DNA of 64,000 nt from Poecilobothrus nobilitatus (taxonomy: Eukaryota > Arthropoda > Insecta > Diptera > Dolichopodidae): NCBI GenBank assembly GCA_947095535.1, contig OX352772.1, positions 257,161,331 through 257,225,330 of the forward strand. The letters run 5' to 3'. The notes beneath the pieces are model-generated. The model searched no databases. It saw only the letters and a program-made list of their open reading frames with translations, and was not told the origin of the DNA. A program made the translations under genes and the position numbers. Position 1 is the first letter of the stretch. Every line of letters begins with the position of its first letter. Of the stretch, positions 1 through 11,082 are shown piece after piece.

Positions 1-783
1 GACTTTTTGCCGACTGCATACAATTATGTATAAGGTAGGTATTGTTTACATACTAAAAATTTGTACCTGAGATTTTGGCAAATATGCACTACTCTGCTGC
101 GTAGAAGGTTGTACATTTTTTTTACCGTGATGTGTATGTGTGTTTGTGTGTGGGTATGTCTCTGGGCACGTGAACAGCCTAAACGAATTAGCGAAGTTTT
201 TTGAAATTTCATATTTAAGGTTCTGACGTAAATATCTCGGACTGATAAGCTTTTGGAGCAAATTGGACAACCAAAAGTGGTATTCTACCAGTGTTATTTT
301 AAGTTGAAAAATATTATGAAAAAAATTATTAAGAGAAAGTTTTTACACAAGTAAAAAGCAACAATTTTACCATAGAACATTTTTTGATCCGACTTTAACT
401 TTTATTTAATTTTTTTTCTAAATCAGAATTTCATTAATTAATATTGAATTTCATACACGCCATATGAATTTATATGAACAAATTTTTTTGTTTTATTTTT
501 ATATCTCTAAAAATTTAAATAATATAAGCATTGTACTCTTTTGTTGATGACACAAAATTTAAACGGTAAAAGTTTTGTTAGCAGATTCAATATTATAAAT
601 GTTATGTTTGTTTTGTTTTAACTATAAACAAATATAGTTTTTATTGCCTTTATTAGAAGTTATTTTGTTTTGATAAAAAATCTATGAATTTCGCCATTAT
701 ACTTTTCGTATAATAGCGGTCGGTCCTGTGGTGGGGACACCTGATTTTTTATTAAGGAATATTTTAACCAAATTTTACAAAAA
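1..783. other. AT-rich non-coding stretch, no gene seen
   Basis: No credible coding frame was found here. A GT-rich run lies near 128-155. A short inverted repeat (arms 696-702 and 708-714) sits just left of the Polinton remnant, followed by an unusually GC-rich patch at 715-750. The open frames on the minus strand (24-270 and 660-914) have no recognisable motifs and look like chance. The Polinton homology starts abruptly near 780, so the left side of that remnant has been lost or replaced. Confidence 0.5.
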
Positions 784-1131
784 TTGCCAGACTTTAAAAA
801 ACATAAAAATAGGATTGTAGAACTATATAAATCATATTTAGAAACATTATACTTGATACCAGTTAATAAGTCTGATATTATGTTTGAATATACTGATATT
901 ATTGAATCACACATCGTTGGAAATAATACTATAAGATCTTTAAAAGCAATAACGATTAAAAATGTATATGAAAATAATTCAATAGAATTTAAAAATGTTC
1001 AATATTTTTCTGTTGAAAAGAAAAGTTTTGACAATATTTCTATTTTATTATGTGATAAGTATGACAGTCCAATGAATTTCTCTACTAGTAGTATTCCAAC
1101 AAAAGTTGTATTGAATTTAAAAAAAATATAA
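784..1131 (+). pseudogene. Polinton minor capsid (penton-like) protein, 3' part
   Basis: The open frame encodes about 115 residues that align along their whole length with the C-terminal half of the minor capsid gene of the main element (12,355-12,705). Shared blocks include LIPVxK, the YTDIIE tripeptide region, LLCDKYG/D and SSIPTK near the end. The first codon of the open frame is TTG, not ATG, and the N-terminal half is missing, so this is a truncated gene. In Polintons and adintoviruses this protein is the penton homologue that occupies the five-fold vertices. It is followed at normal spacing by the pVI/pX-like and major capsid remnants, which fixes the identification by synteny. Confidence 0.75.
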
Positions 1132-1176
1132 ATAAAAGAAATTTTGTAACATTATTTATTATTTTATTTAAACATC

Positions 1177-1618
1177 ATGAAGAGAGCATACTATAAATAT
1201 TATTAAGTTCAATCAGCAAAAGGTTTTGTGGATATTGGTCCACTGTTGCAATCTACCGCAACTTGCCGAAGGAATCGAGGGTTAGGGAGTTTTTTCTATG
1301 GACTTTTTAAATATTTAAAACAAATATTCCCGCCTGGAGCTAATATTAAAAAGAGAGGTTATTAACTCAGGTATTACTGCTTTATCTGATATTGCAACAA
1401 GTGTACAAGATATTACAAAAGAAGTTGTACAACATCGAAGTAAAGAGATAATGAAAAATGTAAGGCGCAGTTTGAAAACTCAATGAAATGTATGGACAAG
1501 GTAAAAGAAAAAGAAGAAAACCTATAAAAAGACATCTTATTAAAAATTTAAATTATTATACGTCAAAGCGACGCAAAGTTAGTAGCAAAAGGAAACAAAA
1601 AGATAGTTTTGAATAATT
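1177..1618 (+). pseudogene. Polinton pVI/pX-like virion protein, decayed copy
   Basis: This stretch has no long frame, but its translated pieces match the intact gene at 12,753-13,190: an opening with tyrosines, a glycine/arginine-rich segment with GLGSFF, the KKEVIN-like and ALSDIA-like segments, and a lysine/arginine-rich tail. At least two frame changes and a stop lie within it. It sits between the minor and major capsid remnants exactly as in the main element. The family (adenovirus pVI/pX-like, called core or PX protein in adintoviruses) is thought to bind DNA and/or line the inside of the capsid. Identification rests on homology to the intact copy in this window. Confidence 0.65.
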
Positions 1619-1619
1619 A

Positions 1620-2870
1620 TGATTGAGTGTATGAAATCTGAGTTAGATGTATTTAAAACACAAGCCGTTTAGTCAAGTATATTGCGTTCTGAAGAAGTTT
1701 GCTATAACCCCATCCTTTCTCTAGATAATCCATCAGTCATAGAATTTGTTTCATTAGGACATGGGAATATATATAGAAATACTTATCCTCTCCATATCTA
1801 AAATCGAAAGTACAATTTTAAAAGAAAGATAAAACATATAGAAACATATGGAATAAAGATAAAGAAAAAAAACTGATGGAACTGCTATAAACAACCAAGT
1901 GTAGTTAATAATATGTTACACTCATTAATAAAACAATGCAACGCTCAACTAGAAGGAAAGAATATATCTTCATCAGATGACAATTACCATGACAGATCTT
2001 ATATTCAATCATTATTAAATTACGGTACAGAGGCCGCTACAACCCATTTAGAATGCGTTGTATGGGCGTTAGGTAAGCCAAATAGAGGAAAATCAAATAA
2101 TAGTGCTTCAAAAGAACATGAAAAATTATACCAAAATAACAATGTAGTAGAACTTCTGGGTAAACTACATCTAGATATGTTTAATAGGTATGTATGTTTA
2201 ATAGGTATATATGTTAGTGTAGGTTAGTACTTCTCATAAACAATGTTGATGTTCGAATTCTCCTAACACCAGGAATGCCAGAATTTTACCTCTTTGCAGA
2301 TGATTCTGACGAATCTCAACTGAAAATTTTAGAAGCTACCTTATTTACTATTAATCCTAGTGTGCTATTGGCACATAATGCTGTATTGGAAAAAACTAAC
2401 ATCAAGTACAATTACAAACGTGTAGAGGTAAAAAGTTTTACAATTTCCCAGAATAATTTATCAATATCACTTGATAATGTTTTCATTGGACAGTTACCAA
2501 ACACAATAATATTTTGTATGTCAGAAAATGCAGGTTACTCTGGAAAAAAGTCCATACAATTTTAAACACTTTGATATATCACAATTTATATTAAATGTAA
2601 ATGGAGTTTAAGTACCCAATTCAGCAATTGAAACGAGTTTTTCCGAAAAAAATAATTGCCACACTAGAGTGTATAGTACGCTCTTTTCAGGTACTGGAAT
2701 TTACCATAATGATAAAGGACATAAAATAACAAAATCTATGTTTACCCATCGAATTCTTTATATTAGCTTTTGATTTAACCCCAGATGCATCTGAAAATGA
2801 AGTGTGTCAAGGTTTACTAAACCAGGGTACAATTAGAATAGACAATAACATAGGGTACAAGAAAGAATCG
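1620..2870 (+). pseudogene. Polinton major capsid protein, decayed and interrupted
   Basis: Translated segments match the major capsid gene at 13,193-14,478 in order: an IECMKSELD-like start near 1,620, an internal stop near 1,671, an open block at 1,913-2,227 (LLHSLIKQCN-like, YGTEAATTHLE), another at 2,275-2,565 (ESQLKI-like, NPSVLLAHNA), and a tail with HNDKGH and AFDLTPDAS to about 2,840. Several frameshifts and stops break it. Around 2,430-2,530 this copy keeps 11 bases that are absent from the main copy, making it a useful guide to the ancestral frame there. The 3' end is cut by a retrotransposon insertion; the last codons reappear at 7,138-7,203. Confidence 0.75.
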
Positions 2871-3990
2871 AGTTTAAGTTCATAAAAGTTTTAAATCACT
2901 TAACTCACTTAACTAAAAAATACAAATAACTATCATAAAATTAATTTATCACATAGTATATTCTTAATTTTTTTAACTTTATCAACTTATTTTTGTTCAA
3001 TTTAATCAATCAATATCGCCAGTAATATATCAAAAAACACAAAACAATTCTTCAAATTCTTTAACTTTAATAACTTATTTTTGTCCAATTAATTTAATTA
3101 ATCAATATCACCAGTTCTGATATAAGAGTATTATTAAACACTTTAAAAGGGGAAAAGTTTTAAATTATTTGGAAGACTACATAACCTAAAAACAAATAGC
3201 TGAATCTGGATCATAAATGCTGAGTTTATCTATTATGTTGTTATCATCTTACTTACTTTGCAAATATTATCAGTTTTACTTATTTTAGTTGTTTTTATTT
3301 TAAACTTATCATCATTTTCTTTTCTTAATAACTTAATTATTTTTTCTTAATAATAAATTTGCAATATAAATAGCATTACATTAAATTATTAGGTACTAAT
3401 ACTAAATTATTTTCTTTTTGCAAAATATTTAACTTGCTTTAACTTTTACTGGCTAAAATAACTTTTTGGTTTTACTATACTTAATTCATTTGTACAATAG
3501 TACCTTCTTGTTGTAAACTCAACTTATTATTATCACAAAATTATGTTCACTTCAAATACTTATTTTTATTTTATACATTTTTAATTTTTTTTTTTTTTTA
3601 ATTTATACATTTTTAATTTCTGTAATTGTATTTTTGTTTACTTGATTTTTTAAAAGCAATGTAGAGTAATGTTTCTTTGTACAAAAGCCTTCCTTTTCTT
3701 TTGTAATAAATATTTCATAATTCCTACAAAATGGAATTAGAAATAGATAAAAATAAATAATTTCCGTTGTTGTCTCGGATAATTATTGGTGGTGAATCTA
3801 TGAGGAGCATTGCTTGCATTTGATAAGGTATTAAAAACTGTCAAATGTAATAGATATTTTTCTATATTCACTATTAATTTTTTACAATGTTATCGAATTA
3901 TGTTTTCGTTAGGTATAGTTCTTTATTTTTTGGATTAACTTTTATTTTATCTATTATTTGTAGTATATTTTTGCTATATTAATTTAAAAC
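2871..3990. other. AT-rich non-coding leader of the inserted LINE, with a short tandem duplication
   Basis: No coding region is visible. A roughly 92-bp imperfect tandem duplication is present (about 2,960-3,023 and 3,050-3,116, both ending in AATCAATATC.CCAGT). The segment belongs to the DNA that separates the two halves of the left Polinton remnant, so it is probably the 5' untranslated part of the non-LTR element that follows, or another insertion. Confidence 0.4.
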
Positions 3991-6900
3991 TTATTTACAT
4001 ATTTGCATAATTTTTATTATTTTAAATTTTCGATTTCTGTATGCAATTGTAGGTATTTCATGATCGCCAACTTTTCTATTCAGTTTTACAATATTCGTAG
4101 ACTTGCATCAAACTTTTGCGCCGTAGAGGCTCATTTAACCTCTCAAAGACCAGCACTATTAGCACTATGCGATACTCAAATCAGAGACATCAATATTAAT
4201 TTTAATATTAACGGGTACTCTTTAGTTTCACATTTTATCTTCCATAGAGGTGTTGCTTTATATATTCGCTCTGCTGTAGCTCTTAACACACTTCCCAATC
4301 TAAGAGGCTCTAACCATATTTTTCACTATATATGGGTAAAACTCTGTGTTGAAAAGTTTTTTTTTTTTATACAGATCTCTCCAATCAACGGAGCTAGAGA
4401 CAGCTATGGTCATTGATAAACTATCCGACAACATGAACTCAATCCTGGAAAAATAACCAGATGCCGAAATTGTTGTTGCTGGCGATTTCAATGTACATAA
4501 CAATAACTGGCTCCATTTTTCTAGTCAAAATTCTCCAGGAGATGGGCATGTCGAATTATTTTCAAACCTCTTCCAACTTTCTCAACTTGTCAAAAACCCA
4601 ACGAAGATTCCCGACCAAACCCCTCAACACCAACATCTTAGGACTTATTTCTGACCACCAAGCCAGAAAACTATATAGTTTCTGTTAGCTCTCCAATCGG
4701 TAATTCCGATCATTGCCTTGTTAAAACATGTTTTCCTAAAAGTACATCTTCCAGTTCGCGCGTATCTCCCAAAAGATTAGTCTGGCATTACAACCGAGTA
4801 AATTGGCAGGGCCTTAAAAGTTTTGAGAAGCTTTGACTGGTCGATGTACTTTTCACAAAGAAACGTTGATCTTTTCGCCAATGTCGTTAATAATACAATA
4901 ATGCTACGTATGAAACTGTTTATATCTAGTTCATATAAATCGGCCAAAAAAACATCAACTCATGGTTTAACGAAATTTCCAAAAAGGCCATCCAAAATAA
5001 AGAGGTACTTCTCAAGCGGTACAAGGCTAATGCTTCGGAAGCATCGTGCAGGAGCGATCAAGTGGTCAGAAACAATTGCAAGAAACTTATCAATCAGCAA
5101 AAGTTTCTGCATAACCAAAGGCTGAAGCAAATAATCCTCTACCAGCCCAATTGCAATCATTCCTTTTGGACATTTGCAAAAAATGTCAAGCAGAACTTTT
5201 GTGCATTTACATTCCCTCCGCTGATCGATAATAACGACTCTATCATTTCAAATTCGGTTGGTAAAGCGACCTTATTTGCCAAACTTTTTGCGTCAAATTT
5301 CCACTTCCTGCTACATCTCATCCTCCACCTACAATTCCTGAAGCTGATCATTCCTGTAGTTTTGGAAAAATCTACTTCAGAACCCGAGCTGTAGTGAAAG
5401 TTCTGAAGAATCTAAATGACAGAAAGTCTACTGGTCCCGATGGGATCCCTGCCATGGTTCTGAAAAATATTGCTTTCTCTATTTCGAAACCCCTGCGCAA
5501 TCTTTTTTACCTATCATTTTTGACTCGGATATATCCCAGTCAATGAAAGGCTGCTCATGTTTCACCAATTCCCAAAACAATGACAAAAGCGACCATTCCA
5601 ACTATAGGCTTATAGCTATAATTTCGATTATTTCCAAAGTTATGGAAACGATCATAAACCAAGAGCTTAGAAAATATCTAGATGATAATGGTATTTTGAA
5701 TGATCGACAATATGGTTTTAGATGTAACCGATCCACTGGCGATCTTATGACATATATTTGTGTAAAACTTAATGGCAGCATTCACTGTTCTGGCGAATGT
5801 GCTGTTGTTGATCTTGATATTTCGAAAGCTTTTGATCGAGTTTGGGACGGTGCTCTTTTGAGCAAATGTCAAGCTATAGGTTTTGAAACTACTTTTTGTA
5901 AATGGATTGAAGATTTTATTTCGAATCGCTGTATTCGTGTTCTAGTCGACGGTTACATGTCCGACAAATTCCAAATAAATGCTGGCGTTCCACAAATATC
6001 CGTCCATGTTCCAACTATCTTTTTGATTTTTATCAACGATCTTTTATCTACAACCTTCAATCCAATCCACAATTTCGCCAACGACAGCACTTTGGTGGCA
6101 TCTTACGCATTTCCTAGGAAATTAGATGTCACAAAACCGCCGTCAATGCAGAACGACTTACTATGTTCAACACGGCGAACCATGACTTAGCTATAATTGC
6201 TAGCTTGGTTGCTAACAACAGAGTGAAGTTTGACACCACCAAAACTCAACGATGTCAGATCTCACTAAAAAAACTAATAGTAACCCTACTTTGATGTTCC
6301 AGAATGAATTTGTGCAACGATCAGAAAACCTAAGCCTTTTAGACATGCAGTTAAATCTATTATATGAAATGAACATATTTCTGATATAGCAAAAACTTCT
6401 GCTAAATGCCTAAATTTCCTCTTTAGGTGCAACACATATTTTTCATCCAAGGACTTGCTTAATATCTAAAAGGCTTATATACAACACCAGATGAATACAG
6501 TTCCTATATATAGGCTGGTACCTCACTTACTTCATTTAATTATCTCGATCGAACTCAAAAACGCCCCATTCGTCTTATTGGCGACTTCGTTGAGACTGCT
6601 TGTTTCACTTCTCTTGCCATTCGTCGTAATATTGGAGCCCTTTCTCTTTTTTATAGATATTTTGTGGGTAATGACACTTGTTCAGTTGAGATAAAATCGC
6701 TGATGCCATCTCTCAAAGCATTCCACCGCACCACTAGAGGGGCATCAAGTGCTCATGCCTACTATGTGGAACTTCCTAAATGGTACTCTACTAATGGTAC
6801 TCTATAGCAATTCGTTTGTTGTCAGAACTGCATAAATGTAGAACTTATTACCATCCTCTATGTTTCCAAAAGTTGACCATTTTTTGATTTACAATTTGCA

Positions 6901-7137
6901 CAAATTCAAGACGAATCTTAAAACATTTATGACGCAAGTACCGTCTCATTCCCTTTTATCCGCATTTTTGATGCATTTTTCCCGCCCGTATCCTATACAA
7001 TTTAGTCTCAACTATTTTTTACTACAAGAACATATTCCTAAATTGGGATTATTGAATAAAAAAAAAAAGGCACGGTATTCAAAGTTCTTTGCATCAACTG
7101 CTATTATAAGTAACTGCTTACTACAGTAAATGCTATT
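3991..7137 (+). mobile_element. Non-LTR retrotransposon (Jockey/CR1 supergroup) inserted in the Polinton capsid gene
   Basis: The element carries a broken ORF2. Apurinic-type endonuclease sequence is visible at 4,063-4,640 (SQRPALLALCDTQIRD, later SDHxxLVK-like near 4,705). Reverse transcriptase sequence runs from about 5,400 to 6,300: RKSTGPDGIPAMVLKN, the SNYRxIAIISIISKVMETI block, QYGFRCNRSTGDL, DISKAFDRVW, and FANDST, where the second catalytic Asp region (normally FADD) reads FAND. C-terminal RT/thumb sequence follows to 6,840. The 3' end is A-rich (7,058-7,068). Frameshifts are numerous, so it is dead. A second copy of its 3' half lies at 32,967-34,600. Confidence 0.75.
4063..6840 (+). 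pseudogene. LINE ORF2 (endonuclease-reverse transcriptase), broken
   Basis: Pieces of one reading frame are spread over several frames: 4,003-4,416 (endonuclease N-terminal part), 4,461-4,688, 4,823-5,125, 5,062-5,394, 5,543-6,190 (215 residues of RT, the longest open block) and 6,491-6,694. The RT fingers and palm motifs are in the expected order. Loss of the first Asp-Asp pair (FAND for FADD) and a changed GVPQI where GVPQG is usual would inactivate it even without the frameshifts. ORF2 proteins of this group nick target DNA and copy the element RNA onto it. No RNase H domain was seen. Confidence 0.7.
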
Positions 7138-7203
7138 ATTTATTGAGAATTTGATGCAAGCTTACAAATTGATAAAAATCGAAATATATTCACAAACCTA
7201 TAA
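7138..7203 (+). pseudogene. Last codons of the interrupted major capsid gene
   Basis: After the LINE, the sequence matches the end of the main major capsid gene (14,418-14,478) almost base for base: the GAATTTGATGCAAG start, an IDKNRN-coding block and a TAA stop overlapping a TATAAAT box. This shows that the remnant at 784-2,870 and the one at 7,241-8,116 were once a single Polinton and that the LINE landed inside its major capsid gene. About 60 bases of the capsid gene at the insertion site are missing. Confidence 0.7.
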
Positions 7204-7205
7204 AT
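7199..7205 (+). promoter_or_regulatory. TATA box (TATAAAT) ahead of the small Polinton gene
   Basis: TATAAAT lies 42 bases upstream of the ATG at 7,241. The same spacing is seen for the homologous gene of the main element (14,474 to 14,517) and for two other genes there, so it looks like a preserved Polinton promoter overlapping the capsid stop codon. Confidence 0.5.
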
Positions 7206-7240
7206 AGCATACATAAAAGTAAATATCAATATTTGACAAA

Positions 7241-7537
7241 ATGTCACTGTCTTATGCACTTCTGGATGTAACATTTTGTTGTGATGATAATAATAACTTG
7301 TTTGTGAAAGATATTTTTATAGTTAGTATTAAAGAATCTTGTAAAAATATTGTAAAAGAGCTCAAATATAAATTTCCAACTAGCGATTTGGCAAATTATA
7401 ATTTTGACAAATACTCTTTCGGAACTGTGTACAACGATAAAATAAATAAAGAGCTCTATCAAATATTAAAAAAAAATGATGCTATTATAAGAAATAAAAA
7501 AATCAAAAACGAGAATTTATCGAACTGCGTTAAATAA
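7241..7537 (+). CDS. Small conserved Polinton protein between capsid and protease (left copy)
   Basis: The open frame (98 residues) matches the N-terminal 95 or so residues of the 111-residue protein at 14,517-14,852: shared DVTFCCDD, FPTxxL, SFGTVYND/TFGTVHNN, and a lysine-rich end. The function is unknown. In both copies it lies directly upstream of the protease. Here the C-terminal 15 residues are lost to a stop, so the protease overlap seen in the main copy is gone. The frame is otherwise open although everything around it is decayed. A near-identical third copy lies at 34,691-34,984. Confidence 0.5.
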   Translation: MSLSYALLDVTFCCDDNNNLFVKDIFIVSIKESCKNIVKELKYKFPTSDLANYNFDKYSFGTVYNDKINKELYQILKKNDAIIRNKKIKNENLSNCVK

Positions 7538-7572
7538 ACAACTAAAGTATAAGATTTGAGTCAATTTGATTA

Positions 7573-8116
7573 ATGAACACGCTACGCAACGTATTAAAAT
7601 GTAACGAACGTAACGCAACGTATTAAAATGTAACAAATACAAAAGTACATTTTTTAAAGGAGTTTTTGCTTTAGATTAACTCCCCAAAATAATTAAAAAA
7701 CAAACTTTTTTAATTGTAAACAACGACAAAGCAAAAGATCCAGGAACACATCGGTTAGCTATTTATATTCCAAAACATGGCTGTATTGAAAATTTTGATT
7801 CGTTGTAAAATATCAGATAATTTAGAAATTTTGAGTTACCTAAAAAACCAATGTATAATTTTTAATGAGAAACAGTTACAAAGTAACTATATAGATGTAT
7901 GTGGACAGTTGTGGTTATTCTGTTTATACGTGGTATAGATGTTGTGGTTATAGTATGAACGCCTTTTTAAAAAAAATTAATAACGTAAATCAACTAGAAA
8001 ACGACAATTTGATTCTAAAAAGGAAATTCAAATTGTATTTGGATAAAATAAGTCATTACAAACTTGTGTTCCTTAAATGTATAAATAATAAAAACAATAC
8101 AACATTTAAAATATAA
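7573..8116 (+). pseudogene. Adenain-like protease remnant (left Polinton copy)
   Basis: The ATG at 7,573 corresponds to the start of the intact protease at 14,849. Matching pieces follow: a KGVFAL-like block near 7,655, NDKAKDPGTH near 7,725, an IPKHGCIE-like block, a cysteine-containing CGQ/CGY block near 7,900 and a lysine-rich end with ENDNLILK at 8,000-8,025. Several stops and frameshifts interrupt it, an ACG-to-AAC-type expansion repeats a short CGTAACG motif near 7,580-7,630, and the catalytic His context reads THRL rather than THWL. It is non-functional. Confidence 0.65.
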
Positions 8117-8229
8117 AACATAAACCACATTTAGTAAAATCAAAGAAATGGAGGAACAAGGTCAAAATACTATTTTTTTTGATATAGCCAATACTTGTAT
8201 TTTGATTTAATATAATCAGAATTTTTATT

Positions 8230-9308
8230 TTGAACTAATTTTTTATATCAGTAGTTTTTTATTTTAATTAATTCAATACATTCTTTGTCTATCCACGGAG
8301 CTGAATATTTACTACTTTTCTTATTTAAATTTACAACGACGGTAGCTCTGTTTATTTCATTTTTAATTCTAGATGTTAGTTCATTCGTTAAATTACCTAT
8401 TGTAACTTCGTTGACAACAGCGCCATTTAATTCGTTTTCGATAGTATTATAATTTGTTTTTTTGATCAGCTGTTTTTCTTTAATTTTTTTTATTTACATT
8501 TATTAAATTGTTTAATTCAATTATCATACCCAGCTGATCCGAAATATCATGATGAAAAACTGATATACCCAGCTCTAGTCCTGGATTATTTTTTAAAACA
8601 TGATCCAAACAAGTATTTGAATCAGGTCTAGTTACCTCTTTCTTACAAAAATGAAATGCATTTCTTTCAACTATAGTTTTGTACGTATTTATATTTTTAT
8701 CTAAGTGGTTGTTTAAATTAAAATTAGTTTCATCTATTATAATAAAAATTTTATATTTTAGATTTTCCAAATGGGAATGACATTTTCGAAGAAATTTATT
8801 AACTTGGTTTACGGAATTATCTAGAGGTCTGTATACAGCTGAAATATTAAATACTATCTGATTTATATTTGTTCTTATACTAGCAATACTATTACATATA
8901 TTCATCGCAGTATACATCAAGCACTGAATATTTTAAGCTGTTGTTAATAAATATTTCAGCACCTCCTCCAACTCTATTTTGTCGACATGAGAATACTTTC
9001 GAAAAGTTTTTAACATTTATTATATCAAGGTCTATGTATGCAATCCAAGTTTCGGTTATAACAATTAAGTGAATAGTGTATTTAATAGAATCAAGTAGAA
9101 AAGTTATTTTGTTTATTTTATTTTTAAAACTTCTAGCATTGAAATAAAGGATTTTCAGAGAATTTTTTTCTTTTATAATTACTTCATTAATACTATACAA
9201 ATTGGTTTTAGCATTGGTGTTAAGAGGCAAATCATATGAACTTTCATCTAAATCACTATCTTGTAAAATCCTTAAAATTTTAGAAGATGAGATTTTCCTT
9301 ATGAACAA
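8230..9308 (-). pseudogene. LINE ORF2 endonuclease domain, truncated
   Basis: Two overlapping minus-strand frames (8,892-9,308 and 8,480-8,920) carry the start of an endonuclease: LKILYFNARSFKNKIN, IHLIVITETWI, the GGGAEIFI block, the IFIIIDETNFN block and a Ser-Asp-Gln remnant (DISDQLGMI) in place of the usual SDH. A frameshift at about 8,910 separates them, and the coding signal continues to about 8,230 in another frame. In CR1/L2-type LINEs this domain nicks the target. The usual RT domain downstream is missing. Confidence 0.65.
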
Positions 9309-9479
9309 TTTGCCATTCTTAATCCATGCAAAGTCAATTGTATTGTCTCTTTTTAGATCTCTGGCCTTTTTAAATAAAAAACTGAAATATTTTGTAAGTC
9401 TTTCATTAATAAAAATAAGACTGCTTTTTTGTGAAGTTTGTTCATTTTGTTCAGTCTGTGATTCATTTTCAATTTTTTT

Positions 9480-10147
9480 CCCTTTATAGCAGTCATTAGT
9501 TTATTTTTCTTCAACAAATTCTACTATTATATTTTCTGGCTTACCTGTTCTATTAATTTTTTTGCCATTTTGTGAATTCACCTAATATCTTTATATTCTA
9601 TAGTTATTCCAAAACTTTCTCCTATTTATTCAATAGGAATATCAATTGATAAGCCGCATATTTCGATTTGATTATCTAGCTGAGATTGCTTTATTTTTCC
9701 AATTCAATTCTGTTGTAAACAACATCATCTTTAAGTTGGCTGTTGTCGTTGCGAAATTGCATGTTTTCTGCGATTAAGTTGTCCATGTATTCCTTTAAGT
9801 CTCTAACCTCATTTATAAGTTTTTGAATCTCAGTTTTTTGGGATTCTTAATTATTGATGATAGTTTCAAGCTTACTATTTATTACTTGATAATTAATTAT
9901 AATTTCGAAATCTCTATTTTTTCCCTCAACAAATGGTGTATTTAATATTGATGTGGAGGGTGATTTTCTTTTTTAACGCTTTAATTTACATTGTTTGCAA
10001 AACCAAATATTTGCAATATATTGCGAACATTCTCGTATGACTTCAACGTCCAATGATGAGCATTTACTACAAAACCATTTTTTTCATTCACCATCACACT
10101 GGAGTCCATTATTCGTCCTTAAATTAATTGTCGCACTGGTTACAAAA
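9480..10147 (-). pseudogene. LINE ORF1 with PHD-type zinc finger and coiled coil
   Basis: On the minus strand near 10,120-10,000 the translation gives QCDGE, WFCSKCSSLDVEVI and IWFCKQCK, which is the Cys spacing of a PHD finger. Downstream (9,900-9,700) is a helix-rich region with LETIINNQE and many Glu/Lys/Asn residues, probably a coiled coil. Stops and frameshifts interrupt it. PHD fingers in ORF1 are known from some CR1-group LINEs, where they probably help chromatin targeting or RNA packaging. The related ORF1 at 23,889-24,149 has the same arrangement. Confidence 0.5.
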
Positions 10148-10356
10148 ACTCCCCTTTTTAAGAATAGCCAATTCCTTTATAAACTATTTCATTTCTTTGT
10201 ACAAATTGTAAGTCAACAATGAAAATTTGTTGGTTATCTATTATGAATCTTGATGAATGAATAACCTTTTGAGTAAATGAAGCGGGACTTTATATTCTGA
10301 GTGTACATTTTGGTATAAATATAGGTTTGCCATCATGAATAATTAATTATTTAATT
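10148..10356. promoter_or_regulatory. Leader of the main Polinton, TATA box at 10,314-10,320
   Basis: TATAAAT at 10,314-10,320 lies 43 bases upstream of the ATPase ATG (10,357). A three-residue upstream open frame (ATG at 10,335, stop TAA) precedes it. No terminal inverted repeat could be matched between this side and the DNA beyond 22,182, so the true left end of the element may be missing or replaced by the LINE. Confidence 0.45.
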
Positions 10357-11031
10357 ATGTTTTTTCACCCATTTACAATGATGGTGGCTGGGCCAACTTG
10401 TTGTGGAAAAACTACTTTTATTCATAACCTAATAAAATTAAAAAATAAAATCATACATCCGCAAATCAATAAAATTATTTGGTGTAACCCAGATAAAAAT
10501 GCAGTACCGAATGATATAACAGATCTTGAGTATAGTAACAGTATTCCTGATTTTAGTGATAATAGAAACTATGTATTAATTGTGATAGATGATATGATGT
10601 TAATTTCTTATGATAGACATGTCTGCGAACTATTTACTAGAGGATCGCATCATAGAAATTTATCGGTAATATTTGTAACCCAAAATATATTTCATCAAGG
10701 TAAATTTTCCAGAGATATTTCACTGAATTGCAAATACATAATTCTTTTTAAGAATCGTAGAGATAAATCACAGATATTACCATTAGCATGTCAAATATAT
10801 CCGAATCAGGTCAAGGAATTTGAGAAAGTATATAATGAAGTAACATCTAAGCCATATGGTTATATATTAATAGATCTTACTCAAGAAGTTAATGATTTAT
10901 TTAGATTGAGAAGGGACATTTTCGAGCAAGATTTGTGTTATTGTACAACAAATCAGTTGGAACAATATGCAAAAGAATATGAAACGATTGAAAATCAACC
11001 GACATATATTGCACCTGTTAAAAAATTCTAA
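10357..11031 (+). CDS. FtsK/HerA-type genome packaging ATPase (A32-like)
   Basis: The 224-residue frame is intact. Walker A is GPTCCGKT at residues 12-19, Walker B is LIVIDD at 74-79, and a VTQN sensor-like motif follows at 107-110. The short N-terminus (HPF before the P-loop) and the overall length are typical of Polinton ATPases. In this family the ATPase pumps the double-stranded genome into preformed capsids. The start is supported by a TATA box 43 bases upstream and by the fixed distance of the HPF segment to the P-loop. It is the first gene of the plus-strand morphogenesis block. No defect was seen. Confidence 0.93.
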   Translation: MFFHPFTMMVAGPTCCGKTTFIHNLIKLKNKIIHPQINKIIWCNPDKNAVPNDITDLEYSNSIPDFSDNRNYVLIVIDDMMLISYDRHVCELFTRGSHHRNLSVIFVTQNIFHQGKFSRDISLNCKYIILFKNRRDKSQILPLACQIYPNQVKEFEKVYNEVTSKPYGYILIDLTQEVNDLFRLRRDIFEQDLCYCTTNQLEQYAKEYETIENQPTYIAPVKKF

Positions 11032-11082
11032 ACCAAAATTCCAAAGAGTTAGTTATAAGAGTTATATCGTTAAATATTTTGA

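Larger units (their letters stand above)
8160..10147 (-). mobile_element. CR1-like LINE, 5' portion (PHD ORF1 plus endonuclease)
   Basis: On the minus strand, reading from about 10,147 down to 8,160, there is an ORF1 with a PHD-type Cys-rich segment (CDGE, WFCSKCSSL, IWFCKQCK), then a coiled-coil-like region, then ORF2 endonuclease sequence. The reverse transcriptase is absent, so the element is truncated at its 3' side. The same block is repeated almost identically at 35,565-37,595. It abuts the Polinton protease remnant on the left and unrecognised DNA before the main Polinton on the right. Confidence 0.7.

Noticed and set aside
660..914. Minus-strand frame of 84 residues at the left edge
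   Set aside because: It is the antisense shadow of the minor capsid remnant.
2871..7137. LTR retrotransposon or retrovirus
   Set aside because: No long terminal repeats, primer site or protease-RT-RNase H order; the RT and endonuclease are of non-LTR type.
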